Positions 47,961 to 59,668 of a stretch of 64,000 nucleotides of DNA are shown one piece after another (position 1 is the first letter of the stretch; every line of letters starts with the position of its first letter). The translations under genes and the position numbers were made by a program. A model generated the notes under the pieces. That model saw only the letters and a list, made by a program, of their open reading frames with translations. It was not told where the DNA came from and made no database searches. This DNA comes from Calocera cornea HHB12733 (Eukaryota; Basidiomycota; Dacrymycetes; Dacrymycetales; Dacrymycetaceae): positions 1 to 64,000 of the forward strand of contig KV423974.1 in NCBI GenBank assembly GCA_001632435.1, given 5' to 3'.

Positions 47961-48014
47961 CCCCCACCCCACCCGCCATGGATACTACAATATCCATGGC
48001 GGGTGGGGTGGGGG
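47961..48014. repeat. perfect 24-bp inverted repeat with 6-nt loop
   Basis: Positions 47,961-47,984 are the exact reverse complement of 47,991-48,014, separated by ctacaa. The outer 14 bp are C-rich/G-rich and the inner 10 bp include CCATGG. It could form a stable cruciform or RNA hairpin. Confidence 0.95.
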
Positions 48015-50355
48015 ACGACAGGCGCCACGTCCTTCCGTGGGGGCACTGGAGGCCATGGTGGTGAAAGACCGTTATATGGGTTGATGCAGCGTGCCTGGGC
48101 GTGGTGACTCGTCACTCGTGAGCCGCTCATCGCACAGTGGACACTCGCCCAACCCTGCACGTTGCCAGAGATGAACAAGTAATGTATACTGTATACTAGG
48201 GTGGGAGGTATCTGGGGCGGAGAGGCTGGAGAGCAGCAACCTCAGGTGTATGGCTGCAGGGTGAAAGGAGAAGTTCAAATTGCCCTCACGATCTCCTTAG
48301 ATGGTCTGCGGGCGCTGCAGCCCTCAGCACACCCGGGCACTTCTGTGCGCCAGATGGAGCCCAAAAAAATCCCGACGAAGAGTGCCCACAAACAAGCTTT
48401 TCCACACACTACTACCTCCTGCCCCGTCCACTGCGCACGCCCTCTCTCCCGCCCTAACCCAGTGAACGTCGGGCAGTGTGATCCAACAATTCCCGAAAAC
48501 AAATGCCTCTCGGCGCCTACGTTGCCACCGGACCCCGACCCCGGACGGTCGCCTCCCACCATCCGCCCTAGCCTCTAGGCGGGAAAGCGCACAAATTCTA
48601 TTGGTCGGGACCGGGAGGAAGCACTATGTCCTTCTTTCAGGAGCGCTGAGCTCTGAGTACTGGATGTTGACCCGGCTCGCACGATGGAAAAGCATCGCTT
48701 TCATCCCTCTCCCGCAGCGACGGCTGGGAGTGTAGGATGACTCGCGTGGGGGTATGCTGTTATGAGTTTTCTTTGGAAGAGCCACAGCGCGAGAACTAGG
48801 AAATTCAGGTCCGGAACGAGGGCAAGCCTGATCGCGTGCCATCTTGGTGCAGAATAGATACACGCGCTCATAAAGTGGTTGGCGTGGTCGCGATCGATAC
48901 ACAACCTCCAACACACACACCGCTGATAGGTTGGACACTCCCATTGCGGTAACAGCGCGGGCCCGAGGCAGGTGCGTTGAGGACGGCTGGAGTCGGGGTT
49001 GACAGTCTAGAGCGAGAGATGTGAGCCAGAGGCGGCGGTCCACGTCCAGCCCGCATCACTCGTACTACCCGGTTACAACAGACAGAATCCAGAGGCGTCC
49101 GTGACTGGGGCACAGTAAAAAAAAGGCATTGACCATGCCGGCCGATGCGCATTATGCGGAGGAAGCGGGTGCTGCGGTTTGGGGGTCCAAAGGGCCGGAC
49201 AATGTGCCTCACACAATGATTCCACAAGCACACACCGCCTGGACTGCTGCGCACAAACATGTCAGCTGCCAATAGGCGGAGTGGCGGGTCGCTCATTGTG
49301 AGAAGACGTCGTCGACGACCCGCAGGGGTGATTGTAGAGATAGCGGAGTGAAGCAGAGGACTGGGTGGGGTTGATGGGGCTGGCCACACGATGAGCCCGC
49401 AAGCACATCGTCCCCAGTCTGTTACATCCAGCAACCGCGCACGCCGAGCGTACACAGTCGGCGGTTGAGCAGGCAGAAGCGCGTTGCGGGGTGATCATGC
49501 GTCGGCAGTCGCACGAAAAGACAACGGAGGATCGGAAAGTGGTCGGACCCAAGCCCGACGCGCAGCATCCTCGTTGTCTGCGTGACCAGGATCGCTAGCT
49601 GCTTGTAGCAGATGAACGATCCAACCATGTTCCGAGGTTGCGCGATGAGCGAGGGTCGACGACGTGTGCCGAGTTGCGAGGGTGTAGGGGAGGGACTAGA
49701 GGCAATGCCCAGCACGCAGTTCAGAGCTGCATCGCTTCCACCCTGCGCTCTCCATGGGGGATACGAGGGAGGATGGAGCACGCTACTGCGTGGAGGAGCA
49801 TCGCTGCCCATGCCGTCCTCCACAGGAGAGGAGGACGGCCACCGAGCGAGGAGCGAGGAGCGAGCGTTAGGTGATACACAACCATGCACGGGAGCTACCG
49901 AAGAGCCAAGGGGCAGGTGATGTCCTTGGGCCCGAGACGACCCGTTCAAGGGGCTGGGAAGCGCCATCCGTTCGAGCTCCCGCAGGTGGTGGGAGGGAAG
50001 GAAGGCGTGCTGAGCGCAAAGACGGAACGGGAGGTGTGTATAGCAGAAGGGCGGTGGCGGTGGGCGGTGGGCAGTGGTTGTTCGGGAGGTGGTGGGAGGT
50101 GGTGGGCCAAATTCCGCGCGAGGACTCACGCGCTCTGGGTGGGTGGTTCTCTTCCCGGAGCCTGTAGCAAAGGCCGATAGACCCGACCTGGAACGGCAGT
50201 GGGCTCCATGAGCCGGTGTGCTGAGCGGTGATCCTCCTTGGTCGAGCAACGGGCAGCAGCAGATGTTATGTTGGAGCGGGAAAGCGGTCCTGTGAGCCAA
50301 GCTGCCACACAGCAAGAGAGACGACAGGAACAGGCCTGAAACCCAGAAATGTGTC

Positions 50356-50405
50356 GTAAGTGGTAAGTGGTAAGTGGTAAGCGGTAAGTGGTAAGTCGTA
50401 GGTAA
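50356..50405. repeat. GTGGTAA heptamer minisatellite
   Basis: Six to seven slightly varied copies of a GTGGTAA-like heptamer lie in tandem in the gene-poor region. Confidence 0.8.
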
Positions 50406-51809
50406 CGCGCGGGTTGATCGTCGTCACAGTAAAGTAAACAAATCGCCACGTGGGCAGAAGCACGGCCGTCTTCTTGCTTCGCAGCGCTTCTCGCCGCCTC
50501 CAACTTCCTGGCTTCCTCAGATAGGCGGTGCCTTGCGCCCACGCACGCACGTACCTGGCGAAGCGCGGGAGCACGCGGAGCGAGGTACGAGGGGGCGAAC
50601 TGCCGACAGACAGGAGGATGCCGGTGGGCATGGGAGTGTTGTTGTATCACAGTAGCTGGAGGACGCACGAGCGTTTCTCCTTCCTTCCTCTCCACCGGAT
50701 GCCTTCCGCTGACGCACCGCGCAGTGAATGCGATACCGTGCACCAGATAAGCTTGATTGCCGTACAGGGTCCCCGCCGACCGGGTATGTGGGATACCGTT
50801 GTGGCTCTTACGACCGCCCTAGCAACGCCCTGCGAGTCCGTTGCTGTCGCACTTTCAGGCTTTGGAGGGAAGGGTTCGGCCTGCGATCGGCCGCTCTTTT
50901 TTTGCAGTGCCTTCAGTGGCAAAGTATTCAGTAGTACTGGGCGCCTCTGATCGTCACTCAATAATCAGGTAGGGAGGAGTGAATCAGGAGGTGAACTGAA
51001 TACGGGCACATGCGGCGGCGGCTGATCAGACTCGCACTTTTTCCGCATACAGTGCGCAAAGTGCGGGGAAGCGTGAAAGCCCGGGAAGGCAGGCAGGGGA
51101 CGGATGGAACGCTCTGTTCGAACGCTTCTGCTTCTGTGCCAAAGCTGAGTGTGCCGGCAGCGAACTGTCAGAGCGTGTAGTCAGTAGTAACCCACCAGTA
51201 AGAGCTCGTCAGTAATCAGTCTGGCGCCGCGTATGGGCTTGTGTACTGTAGGACACGTAAGTGGCCCCACTAAAGACAGTTGAGGCCCGGAGCAGGGCAC
51301 CCTAGGCAGCCAACCGATGGGACCTATTAGGGGTTTTCCGTCGCGGACGCGCGACAGGCCTGTTAGGGGTCTTTCCCGACCAGATCTGGCCGGGATGCGG
51401 TCGCCCGCGGGCCGCTTACCAAAAGCAGATCTGGTCGCACGTGAACCGCATCTGGGCGCTTGTCCGTCGTGTGTCATCTTCTCCTCCCACATCTGGCCGT
51501 GCCCTAGCTGGCCGGCCGTCCGGCTATCTCACCTCATTGCGTCTCGTCGCCGGCTAACGCACAGTGTTTGACCGCCAGAGGGTTCTCCCACCCCCTCGCG
51601 GCCAAGCATCACTGTCACCACCTTCCCCTCGCCAACCACCACCTCCCGTCTTCGTCTCGTTCTCGTCAGCCTCCTGGTCAGCCTCCCTCTCGATCTTCTT
51701 ATGGACGGCCGGCTCGCTCGCTGCGTGCGCAACGACCTTGGACGGCTGGAAGCTCGGTCTCGTCTACGGTCGCCAGCCCTCGGCTTGGGAGCACCTTGCG
51801 CGTACGCCC

Positions 51810-52840
51810 TTATCTTGCGAGCAGCTTGCGAGCAGGAGGTGCTGGCTTGGTCTTGTTGAGCTCCTCGTTCTCGACGACCTTCTCCTTGACGGTCTTCGTC
51901 GTGTTCTTGTCCTCGTCATCGACCTCTCTTCGATCTTGGCCTCGTACTCCTTGGCCTCCTCGTCGTCCTCGACCTCCTTCTCGCCCTCCGTTGGTGACGG
52001 CGAGCTGGATGGCTGAGGCGATGAACTCGGAGTGCTTCTTCACGGGTGTCCTTGATGGGGACTCTGCCCCCTCTTCCTGCCGGCTGGCCGTCCGACTACA
52101 CCCTCTCGCGACGGGACAGCGATGCGTGCTCGCAAGACGCTTCGGGCTCGCCGCTCTCGTCTCACGCACGGGACAGCGAGCCGTACTCGCGCGGAGTTGT
52201 CTCGCGAGACCGAAGTGCTTGGTCTTGTTGAGCTCCTCGTTCTCGACGACCTTCTCCTTGACGGTCTTGGTGTTCTCTTGTCCTCGTCGTCGACCTCTTC
52301 GATCCTCGCCTCGTCCTCCTTGGCCTCCTCGTCGTCCTCGACCTCCTTCTCGACCTCCTTGGTGACGGCGAGCTGGATGGATAGGAGATGAACTCGGAGT
52401 GCTTCTTCTCAATGTCCTTACCTTGATGGGGGGTCTGCCCCGTCTCCCTGCCGGCTGACCGTCCCACCACTCCCTCTCGCGACGGACAGCGAGCCGTACT
52501 CGCCAGGCGTTGTCTCGCGAGCAGCTTGCGAGCAGCTCGCAGGCGGCTCGCGAGTACAAGCCGCTGACGGCCGGCTGGCGAGCGGCCTGTCTTGTTGAGT
52601 TCCTCGTTCTCAACGACCTTCCCCTTGACGGTCTTGGTGCTCTTCTTGTCCTCGTCATCGACCTCTTCGATCTTGGCCTCGTCCTCCTTGGCCTCCTCGT
52701 CGTCCTCAACCTCCTTCTCGACCTCCTTGGTGACGGTGAGCTGGATGGGTGAGGCGATGAACTCGGAGTGCTTCTTCTCGATGCCCTTGTCTTGATGGGG
52801 GTTTTGCCCCATCAACCTGCTGGCTGGCCGTCCGATCACT
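51810..52840 (-). pseudogene. three tandem HSP90 charged-linker fragments
   Basis: Three units of about 370 bp (a shared string starts at 51,852, 52,223 and 52,591) each encode on the minus strand part of HSP90: [37 protein letters not shown] and [15 protein letters not shown], the stretch around the acidic linker. Each fragment is ~190 bp and is followed by ~170 bp of non-HSP90 spacer containing a GGCTGGCCGTCCG-type word and a CTCTCGCGACGGGACAGCG-like stretch. Copies differ by substitutions and small indels, and no complete HSP90 gene is present. These are duplicated gene fragments, not a functional chaperone gene. Confidence 0.85.
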
Positions 52841-52979
52841 CCTCTCGCGGGACACCGATGCCTCCTCCCTGTCCCGTCATACTTGACGCCCTAGTCTCGC
52901 GCCACGCTTGCGAGTGGTACTCCCCCGGTCGTCTCGCGAGCGTGCTCCGTGTGGCTACACCTGCTGCGTCACGAACGGC

Positions 52980-53790
52980 CACTTGGCCGTACATCCACGT
53001 CACCCCGATCGTCAACCCTGCCGGCCGGCGGACGCGCTCACCTCGAATCTCGACAAGGGGCACAAGACTCGCTAGATCCGTGACACGGGAATCGGCATGA
53101 CCAAGGCCGACCTCGTGAACAACCTCGGCACCGTCGCAAAGTCTGGGACCAAGGCGTTTATGCAAGCCAGCCGGCTGGCCCCACAAGGAAAAGGCCCTCT
53201 CCATCCGCGACACGGGCTCCCCATGATCAAGGCTGCCCTCGCGAACAACCTCGGCTCGATCGCAAAGCCTGGGACCGAGGCGTTCATGGAGGCCATGTCC
53301 GTCGGTGCCGACGTCTCCTGCATCGGGCAGTTCGGTGTCGGTTTCTACTCGGCATACCTCGTTGCCGACCGTGTGCAGGTCATCACCCAGCACAACAACG
53401 ACGAGCAATACATCTGGGAGTCCGCCGCCGGTGGTACCTTCACCATCACCCACGACACCGTCAACCCGCCACTCGGCCGTGGTACCGAGATCCTCTTCTA
53501 CCGCAAGGAGGACCAGCTCGAGTACCTCGAGGAGAAGGCGATCAAGGATGTTGTGAACGTGCGATCCGTGTTCACCTCCTACTCCAGCCACCGGCCGATC
53601 GGCCGTGGTCTTGCTCTACTTGAACGACCACCAGTACCAATGCCTCGAGGAGAAACGTATCATGGACCTCTTGAACACGGCCTCTGCGTTCGACCTTCAC
53701 GCTCTCACGTTCTCTTGCGGACACCTGCACGGCTGGCTGGCCGTCCGCGACGTATGGAGGAGAGTAGCATTGTCATTGTTGAGTAAGTAG
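52980..53790 (+). pseudogene. rearranged HSP90 N-terminal ATPase-domain fragment
   Basis: In the orientation opposite to the linker fragments, this segment encodes pieces of the HSP90 GHKL ATPase domain. First comes [23 protein letters not shown] with GTKAFM. Then the same region repeats from ALSIRDTG to [20 protein letters not shown], continuing [42 protein letters not shown] and [16 protein letters not shown]. Finally there is a frame-shifted third piece ([20 protein letters not shown]). The duplication junction carries the palindrome GCCAGCCGGCTGGC. The repeat of the IRDTG segment, internal frame shift and missing N-terminus and middle domain make it a pseudogene mosaic. Confidence 0.85.
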
Positions 53791-53856
53791 CTAGTGAAGC
53801 AGTGTGTGACATAGTTCTTTGTCCCGCGCAGAGGCGCCGTTTAATGTTATTCCCCT

Positions 53857-55867
53857 TTACTCCGCCATATCGTCGCCTTCATCCGCGACCTCCGAGTTCT
53901 CTGCGACCGGCCAGCTGGCCAGCACGTCGAACAACGCTCGCTTGTAGACGGCCATGTCGTGGGGCGGGGCCTTACCATACCCTCTGACGAGGCTATGCTC
54001 GTTGGCGATTACCCATAAGCCGCAATCCCATTTGTTGGGCTGTTGCACCACCTGAGGATCCCAGGATCGGTCACTTTTTCTTGCTCGCTCAATCAAGCGC
54101 ACTTACGTCAACATCCACGTACCGCCAGCCGGCCCATCCGGGAATATCTATTCCCACTACTCCACGCGCCTTGTCGATACAATCTTGGATCCACTGTACA
54201 GTGTAGCAGTAGTCAGAAAAGCCGATACTCTGGAGAATCAAGGTGCTTACCCCGCGGTACTTCATGCTCCCGCCCGTGCTCTTGACACTATTGAAGAACG
54301 ACATTGTCTTTGCCTCGAAATCCACCCTGCAGAGGACCCAATGTGTTTGCTTCAAGTCGTGGACGGGCATCAACCAGATCGGCCTTCTGAAGCTATGCAT
54401 GCGGTCGTATTTCTGGGCACAACGTCAGGCCGGCCAGCCGAAAGGATACAGCTGAACTTTGGCACTTACTCCGTGAATATTGCGCTGGTCCCTTGGAAAG
54501 ACATGCGAGAAATGTCTGTCGAACCACGCCGCAAGCAGTTCTGGGTCGTTGGGAATGTAGGGCAGCTCGGCCAGAGCCTGCGGAGAGATAATTCGTACGG
54601 AGGGCAGGCCGGCCGGCGCCACATATCTGAACCATTCGTAAGGTTGACCTTCTTCGAACAGGTGCCCGAACAGGTCGATGATTTGATCGTCGAGCAGCCT
54701 GGTGCGGGAGTGCAAGATGGCGAACATCTCCCGAGTAACGAGAAGTCGACGATACCCCACGTTCAGCGTACGCTCAGGCATTCTTTCAAGGTCAATCTCT
54801 TCCGCTGGAGGGGGCGGTCTGGTTGAAATCCAGAGGAAAAGATCGCTCGAGTCGTTGAAGGTATGGATCCGTACGGCAGGGCCCGCCGGCTGGCCGACGT
54901 GGGTTGGTGCTGGATGGCCATAGAAGACGTTGCGCGTGCGTAGACCCGTCATTCTCGGACGTCCCATGCCCACCGTCCCATGGGAAGATTGGCCTGCACG
55001 CGCGGCCGGCCGTCCGGCCGTCATCGTCCTTTCTTCCCGCGCGGATTGCTCCAGCTTTGCCACCTCCTCCCGGACGCGCTCCTCGTCCCACTCGTGTTGC
55101 TGAAAGAAGAAACTGCTCGGCCGCGTCCCTGCGGTGTCCACCGGTTCCGGTCGAGCACCGCTCAGCATATTTGCCATCGAAGTATCGGCCGTGCTTGTCG
55201 CCCCTCCAGATGCTTGAACACGGCCAGCTGGCTGCACCGGCGGATCAAAGTGGTACAGTGTCTGCAAACCCGCTTCGTGGGTCGAGTTCGGCTGGCCAGC
55301 AGACTGCAACTCCATTGCAGGAGCCTGAGCTGGCGTCCGCTCGGGCCATGGTGGCGAGGGTGAGCGAGAAACTGGCGGCGAGGGTGAGCGAGACGCTGGC
55401 GGCCAAGGTGGTGAGGAGTGGCGAGAGGGCGGCGCGGTCTCCGGCCATGGCGGAGACGAGCATCTGGAGCGCGGGGCGGCAGGCCAGCCATGATCGTCCT
55501 CCATCACTTCGTCTTCCTCTTCCACCTCTTCATCGGCATACAAGACCCTCCCCCCAACCCTCTCGGCATCCATCCTAACCGCCCCCCCAAGCTCCTCGTA
55601 CACGACATCCACATCTCCCATGACTCGATCGTACACATCCGAATTCTCCCACAGCTCCTCCTCCTCCCCCTCGTCGGCTGGCGGGCTGCTCCAACGCGGA
55701 CCCAAGGTCGGTACGCGATACGGCGGAGCGTTGACCGTAGCTCGCGCCGGTGTCGGTGGCGAGCGTGTGGACGCCGCAGTCGGACGGCCGGCTGCTCGGC
55801 CGTCGTGTCCTTGGTCTTGCAGCCAGCTGACTGTCCTTTGACGAACGATGCGATCGCTTTCCTCCAT
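53857..55867 (-). CDS. Ulp1-type (C48) SUMO-protease-like protein of the KDZ element
   Basis: From ATG 55,865-55,867 (MEESDRIVRQRTVSWLQDQG) the protein has a long disordered part with SSPPWPE/SRSPSPP repeats and several AGRPA-type inserts. It then has an Ulp1-like catalytic domain. A fold entry (TRLLDDQIIDLFGHLFEE) is followed, across an intron that itself holds a GGCTGGCCGGCC word, by KYDRMHSFRRPIWLMPVHDL. Next come THWVLCRVDFEAKT (His and Asp), WIQDCIDKARGVVGIDIPGW and VVQQPNKWDCGLWVIANEH (Gln and catalytic Cys), with stop at 53,857. Ulp1 proteases cleave SUMO precursors or conjugates; copies are commonly carried by fungal and other eukaryotic DNA transposons. It lies directly downstream of the KDZ gene on the same strand. 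Confidence 0.75.
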
Positions 55868-56135
55868 AGCAGTATCGAAATGAGATGGTGAAGCGGCTGG
55901 TTGGTGGAGGTTGTGCCAACGTCGACTGGCGGGGGTGAGTGGTGGGACAAACACGAAAGGGTCCCTTCTGGAGGGAGTCGCGTTCTGATCCGGCGACGGG
56001 CGCTTCTTATGGATACTGGTCACGCGAATCCAGCGTGCTTCTGGAAGGGCCCTACCGGTCCACCTATGTCGAAGATCTGTGTGTTGTGTCTGCAACCGCT
56101 GCAGACGTACTTTGTCACCCAAATCTGAGGATTTG

Positions 56136-59100
56136 TTAGCTGTTGCTTTGAAGGCTGGCCGGCCGGCTAGCCCCGGGCGGCATCCACGTACTGCTACTGC
56201 GCGCAACGGCCTGATTTAACGCGTCTTGCTCCTCTTGCCACCACCCGATGACATTATCCACCTCTCTCTCCAAGCGCATCTCCTCTTCTCTGCAACGAGC
56301 TTCCAGCAGCCATCCCGTGACGCCGTGCCGTACGTCGTCGTTCGTGACCCATGCGGGTGGCGGATGGACGGCTGGCCACCAGACATCATCCAAGAGGTGG
56401 TGATCCTCTGTGGGACGTTCCAAACTCTCAGAATTCAGCTTTTGAGGCAGCGGTATGTTCCAAGTCGGGTCGAAATGTTGCGTAAGACGATCTATGTATC
56501 CATTGTAACGTCGAATCGCTGCTTGTGTCGTCGTCCAGCGAGGGCCGTAGCCTCTCAAGATTTGATCCCTGAGTTTGGTCCCTTTGGGCGCTTAGTGTCT
56601 CATGCGCACGGTGGCCAGCCAGCCGAACGCTCACCTAAAGGCTCTCGCCCACCTCCTCGTGCTCGGTGCAGGCGCGCTAACTCCCACATATGACCAATCA
56701 CGCGTTCTCTGATGTTCTTCTTCTCTTGTCGTGCTAGAATCAAGTAATGCAAGAACACCCCTGACACTCCCCGAAACTCAGGGAAGGCTTGCTCAATATG
56801 GAGTTCCGCGAATAGCTTTTCTCCTTTCTGCATCAGTTCTGCATGACTGTGACTTAGATCTTCAAAAACTGCACGGCCAGCCGCCCGGCCATGCGTCTGG
56901 GCTAAGCTTGCTTGAGCCTCCTGAATTATGGTTTCGACTCGAAGCATTTCGCTTTGTAATCGCTTGTAAACGTCGATCTTGGCCTCCAGCACCTTCATCG
57001 AATCTATCATGCTATTAGGCCGGGGGGTCGGCCGAACTCCACTGATTGCACTCACCCGCCTGCTCCGTCTCTTTGGGAGCTAATTGAAGCTGGTGCTGTT
57101 GTTGCAATTCGTTTGCAGACATCCCACTATCCTGCTGCAATTGTTTCGCCCGGTGCCGTTGAAATCCTAGCAGCTTGAACTTCTGATTGAACCAGCGCCC
57201 CAAATGCTCTTTCATGGTTTCTCCGCAGTGTCGGAACTTGCGATCAAGAGCCATCACGCGACGAGATTTCTGCTCTATGCTCAGCACCAACAAAACTGGC
57301 TTGGGATGGCCCGCTGGCCGGCCATCCCAAGCTGACAACGAGCGTACCTCGGCTCTGCGGAGGATCGGTATCTCCCTCCGAGTTCGGCTCCAAACCCTCT
57401 CGCTGCCCTCTCCGTCACTCAAGCCGAAACCTTGTCTTCGCCGTGGATTGTATACGACCTGGCACGACCACTCGTGACCATATGCGTGCAAGACGCTGCA
57501 CCCCATGATAACGCGGGGAAGTGCCTCTCCCAAGTATCCGTACTTGAGCCAGCAGAGGTTTTAGAGGAACTTCAGTATGGCCATACGGCTGGCTGGCTCA
57601 CCATGCGACAACTGTTATCCAACTGACATCCGATGTCATACAGCAAGCCGACGGTAGCAACACTGGGCAGTTCCTTCAAGAGCTCTAAGAGCATGGCGAC
57701 CACATACTTCTGTTGTTCCCCCGGTGTCGTGATATCACACGCAAAGAGCGGTATGTCGTGTCGACAGAGCAAGACCACCACGCCGGTTGGATCGAAGAGA
57801 TGCTCGTTGACAATGGCTGCATCCTCATCGGCTACTTTGAACGACTTCTTGCAGCGTTCCAGTGCCTCCTTACTCAGTCGCGCAGCGGCGTGGTCGGCCG
57901 GCCGGCCCGTCTTCATCCGCAACATTGCCTCACCCACAGCATCGACTGCTTCCGAAGCCATGAAGATTTCCGCGTCATACACGGGTGTGGTGTCTACTCC
58001 TCCGCGAAATCGCCGTAACTGCCTGTTTCCATCGGCACAGACGATGATGTCAGGTCCTCTGTATGAAGCGTCAATGGTCGACCAGCAGGTGATCAGCATA
58101 GTTGGACTCACTCATTGGCCGGCTGGCCCCACGTTTGATGCGCAAAACATGCAGGGCAGTATCGTCTCAATCGAGCGGAAGCACGCATGTGCTGAACACC
58201 GTCATTGGCAGGCGCACGCTCTGGAGCGATGGGATGCTCGGCATCCACCATCTCGACCAACTGGCGCTGCCATGCCACATCAGTCACCTCGTACCATAGG
58301 ACGGCACTGGCGAAGCTGCGCCTCCATGGATCTTGCAACACACCTCGCTGCATGGAAGCGTTAGCCGTTCGTTCGGCTGGCCGGCCTGCAGGGAAGCACT
58401 GACATCGAAGCCATCTCGATAGAACCACCCCTGATCGCCTTGTTTCCTCCGCAGACCTTCACAGAATGCATCGAGTGGCGTAGCACACATCCTGTACAGG
58501 TGGAGGAAATGGAGAAGTAGACTCTGACTAAATGCCATCTTAGGTCTGTTCGGTGTGCTAGGCCAAAACCCCCCAAGAACCAACGTGCGAGCCAGGGGAT
58601 GATCTTCGCAGTGACTAAGATTGAGCTTCTGGAAACCTTGGAACGGCTGGCCGTCAGACCGACCCGCTTGGAAGGCGTCGTTGAAATCCCACTGACCGTC
58701 AAAGCACACACAGTCAACCTTGTGCACTCGAGTATTCCGACAGTTTCCAGTGCATCCAAACTGCGCTATGGGCTGTGCCGCAAGTCGGAATCCGTTCGTG
58801 GCTGAGTATACGTCCTGTAGACTGTGGATCAAGCGTGGTATACAAGATAGCCAGCGCTGATGTGTTTGCTCCTTTTGCAAACCGTACCGAGTGTGGCCAG
58901 CCGGCTGGCTGCTCGGCTGTAGAGGATCCGGGGCTAGGTCTTGCCACAAGTCGTCCCATTCTTGCTTATCGGGCTCATATGGGAGGGGGTCGTCGACTGG
59001 AACCTCAAACCGCGAGCCTCCGATATACTGGGAACCTGGTACCAAGGACGGCAGCGTCGGGCCCGCATGCACATACTGCTTTCGTCTCTGGCGCCCAAAT

Positions 59101-59267
59101 TGCCTCTCGCGTGTTCTGTGGGGCACCTCCTGGGGTGTAGCGACTTCGAGGAGAACTTCTTGTGGACGGCGCCGCTTCCTGGAGATGAAGGCGTTTGGGC
59201 GGCTAGGCATTGCTGGGGATCCGATCCGCGAAGCCGGAAGACGAGAATCGGTTGGCCGGCTGGCCAA
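56136..59267 (-). CDS. KDZ (Kyakuja-Dileera-Zisupton) transposase with CxC1-like N-terminus
   Basis: The N-terminal exon from ATG 59,267 carries basic SRKRRRPQEV and a Cys-containing region (FGCTGNCRNTRVHKVDCVCF; LNLSHCEDHPLARTLVLGGF) that resembles the CxC-type clusters found with KDZ transposases. The catalytic core follows: PDIIVCADGNRQLRRFRGG, FDPTGVVVLLCRHDIPLFAC, TPGEQQKYVVAMLLELLKEL, VGLLYDIGCQLDNSCRM, then after an intron GCSVLHAYGHEWSCQVVYNP and GLSDGEGSERVWS. These give candidate acidic residues in CADGN, YDIGCQ and DGEGSE for the DDE-like site. The C-terminal exons encode helical and Trp-rich sequence down to 56,136. Introns are short, and several contain GGCC/TGGC words. The exon series is continuous in frame by eye, so the copy may be intact. 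Confidence 0.8.
57300..57331. repeat. 12-bp perfect hairpin inside a KDZ intron
   Basis: CTTGGGATGGCC at 57,300-57,311 is the exact reverse complement of 57,320-57,331, with an 8-nt loop (cgctggcc). It lies in the intron between the EGSERVWS exon and the MALDRKFRH exon and consists of a GGCC/TGGC word with matching flanks. Confidence 0.85.
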
Positions 59268-59668
59268 CTAGTGTTTCTCATATCTATCTCATTCGCTCAC
59301 TCTGTATGGGAGCGGATCGGCGGCGCAGAGTACGGCGACACGTCCACTTGACCCGGCGATCAGCAACGGTCTCACATGCCACGTGAAGCCGAGAGGGTCC
59401 AACCAGATCTGCGACCAGATCACAGAGCACAGAGCCAGATCTGGTTATTCAACACCCAGATGTTGCTCATCCTTCCACATGAGCTATCTTCATCTATCGG
59501 ACGGCTGGCTGGCCGACCAGATGTCTACCTCAGGTGCCCTGTTGTTCGCGTCGCATCCAACACATCTCCAACATACTGCGTAACGCGGTCTGCCTTGCTC
59601 CCTACCAACGGTGGTCGATCGCGTCCGACTTGTCTCATCTCACCTCTCTATCCCACTCTCAAGCGGCT

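Larger units (their letters stand above)
47350..51500. other. 4.1 kb gene-poor region
   Basis: After the PWWP stop there is a pyrimidine-rich tract (about 47,500-47,830), probably 3' UTR, then a perfect hairpin, simple repeats and GC-rich DNA with random open frames, none with a domain. It forms the boundary between the conserved gene block and the transposon-rich right end. Confidence 0.5.

Noticed and set aside
49422..50315. 297-codon minus-strand open frame
   Set aside because: No domain, no splice context and low-complexity composition in a repeat-bearing gene-poor region.
53581..53630. GGCCGATCGGCCG as a further inserted GC word
   Set aside because: Part of it (CTCGGCCGTGGTACC-like) is native HSP90 sequence encoding LGRGTE, so only the junction, not the word, is unusual.
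51810..53790. Functional HSP90 gene
   Set aside because: Only parts of two domains are present, in opposite orientation, duplicated and frame-shifted; the N-terminus, middle and C-terminal domains are missing.
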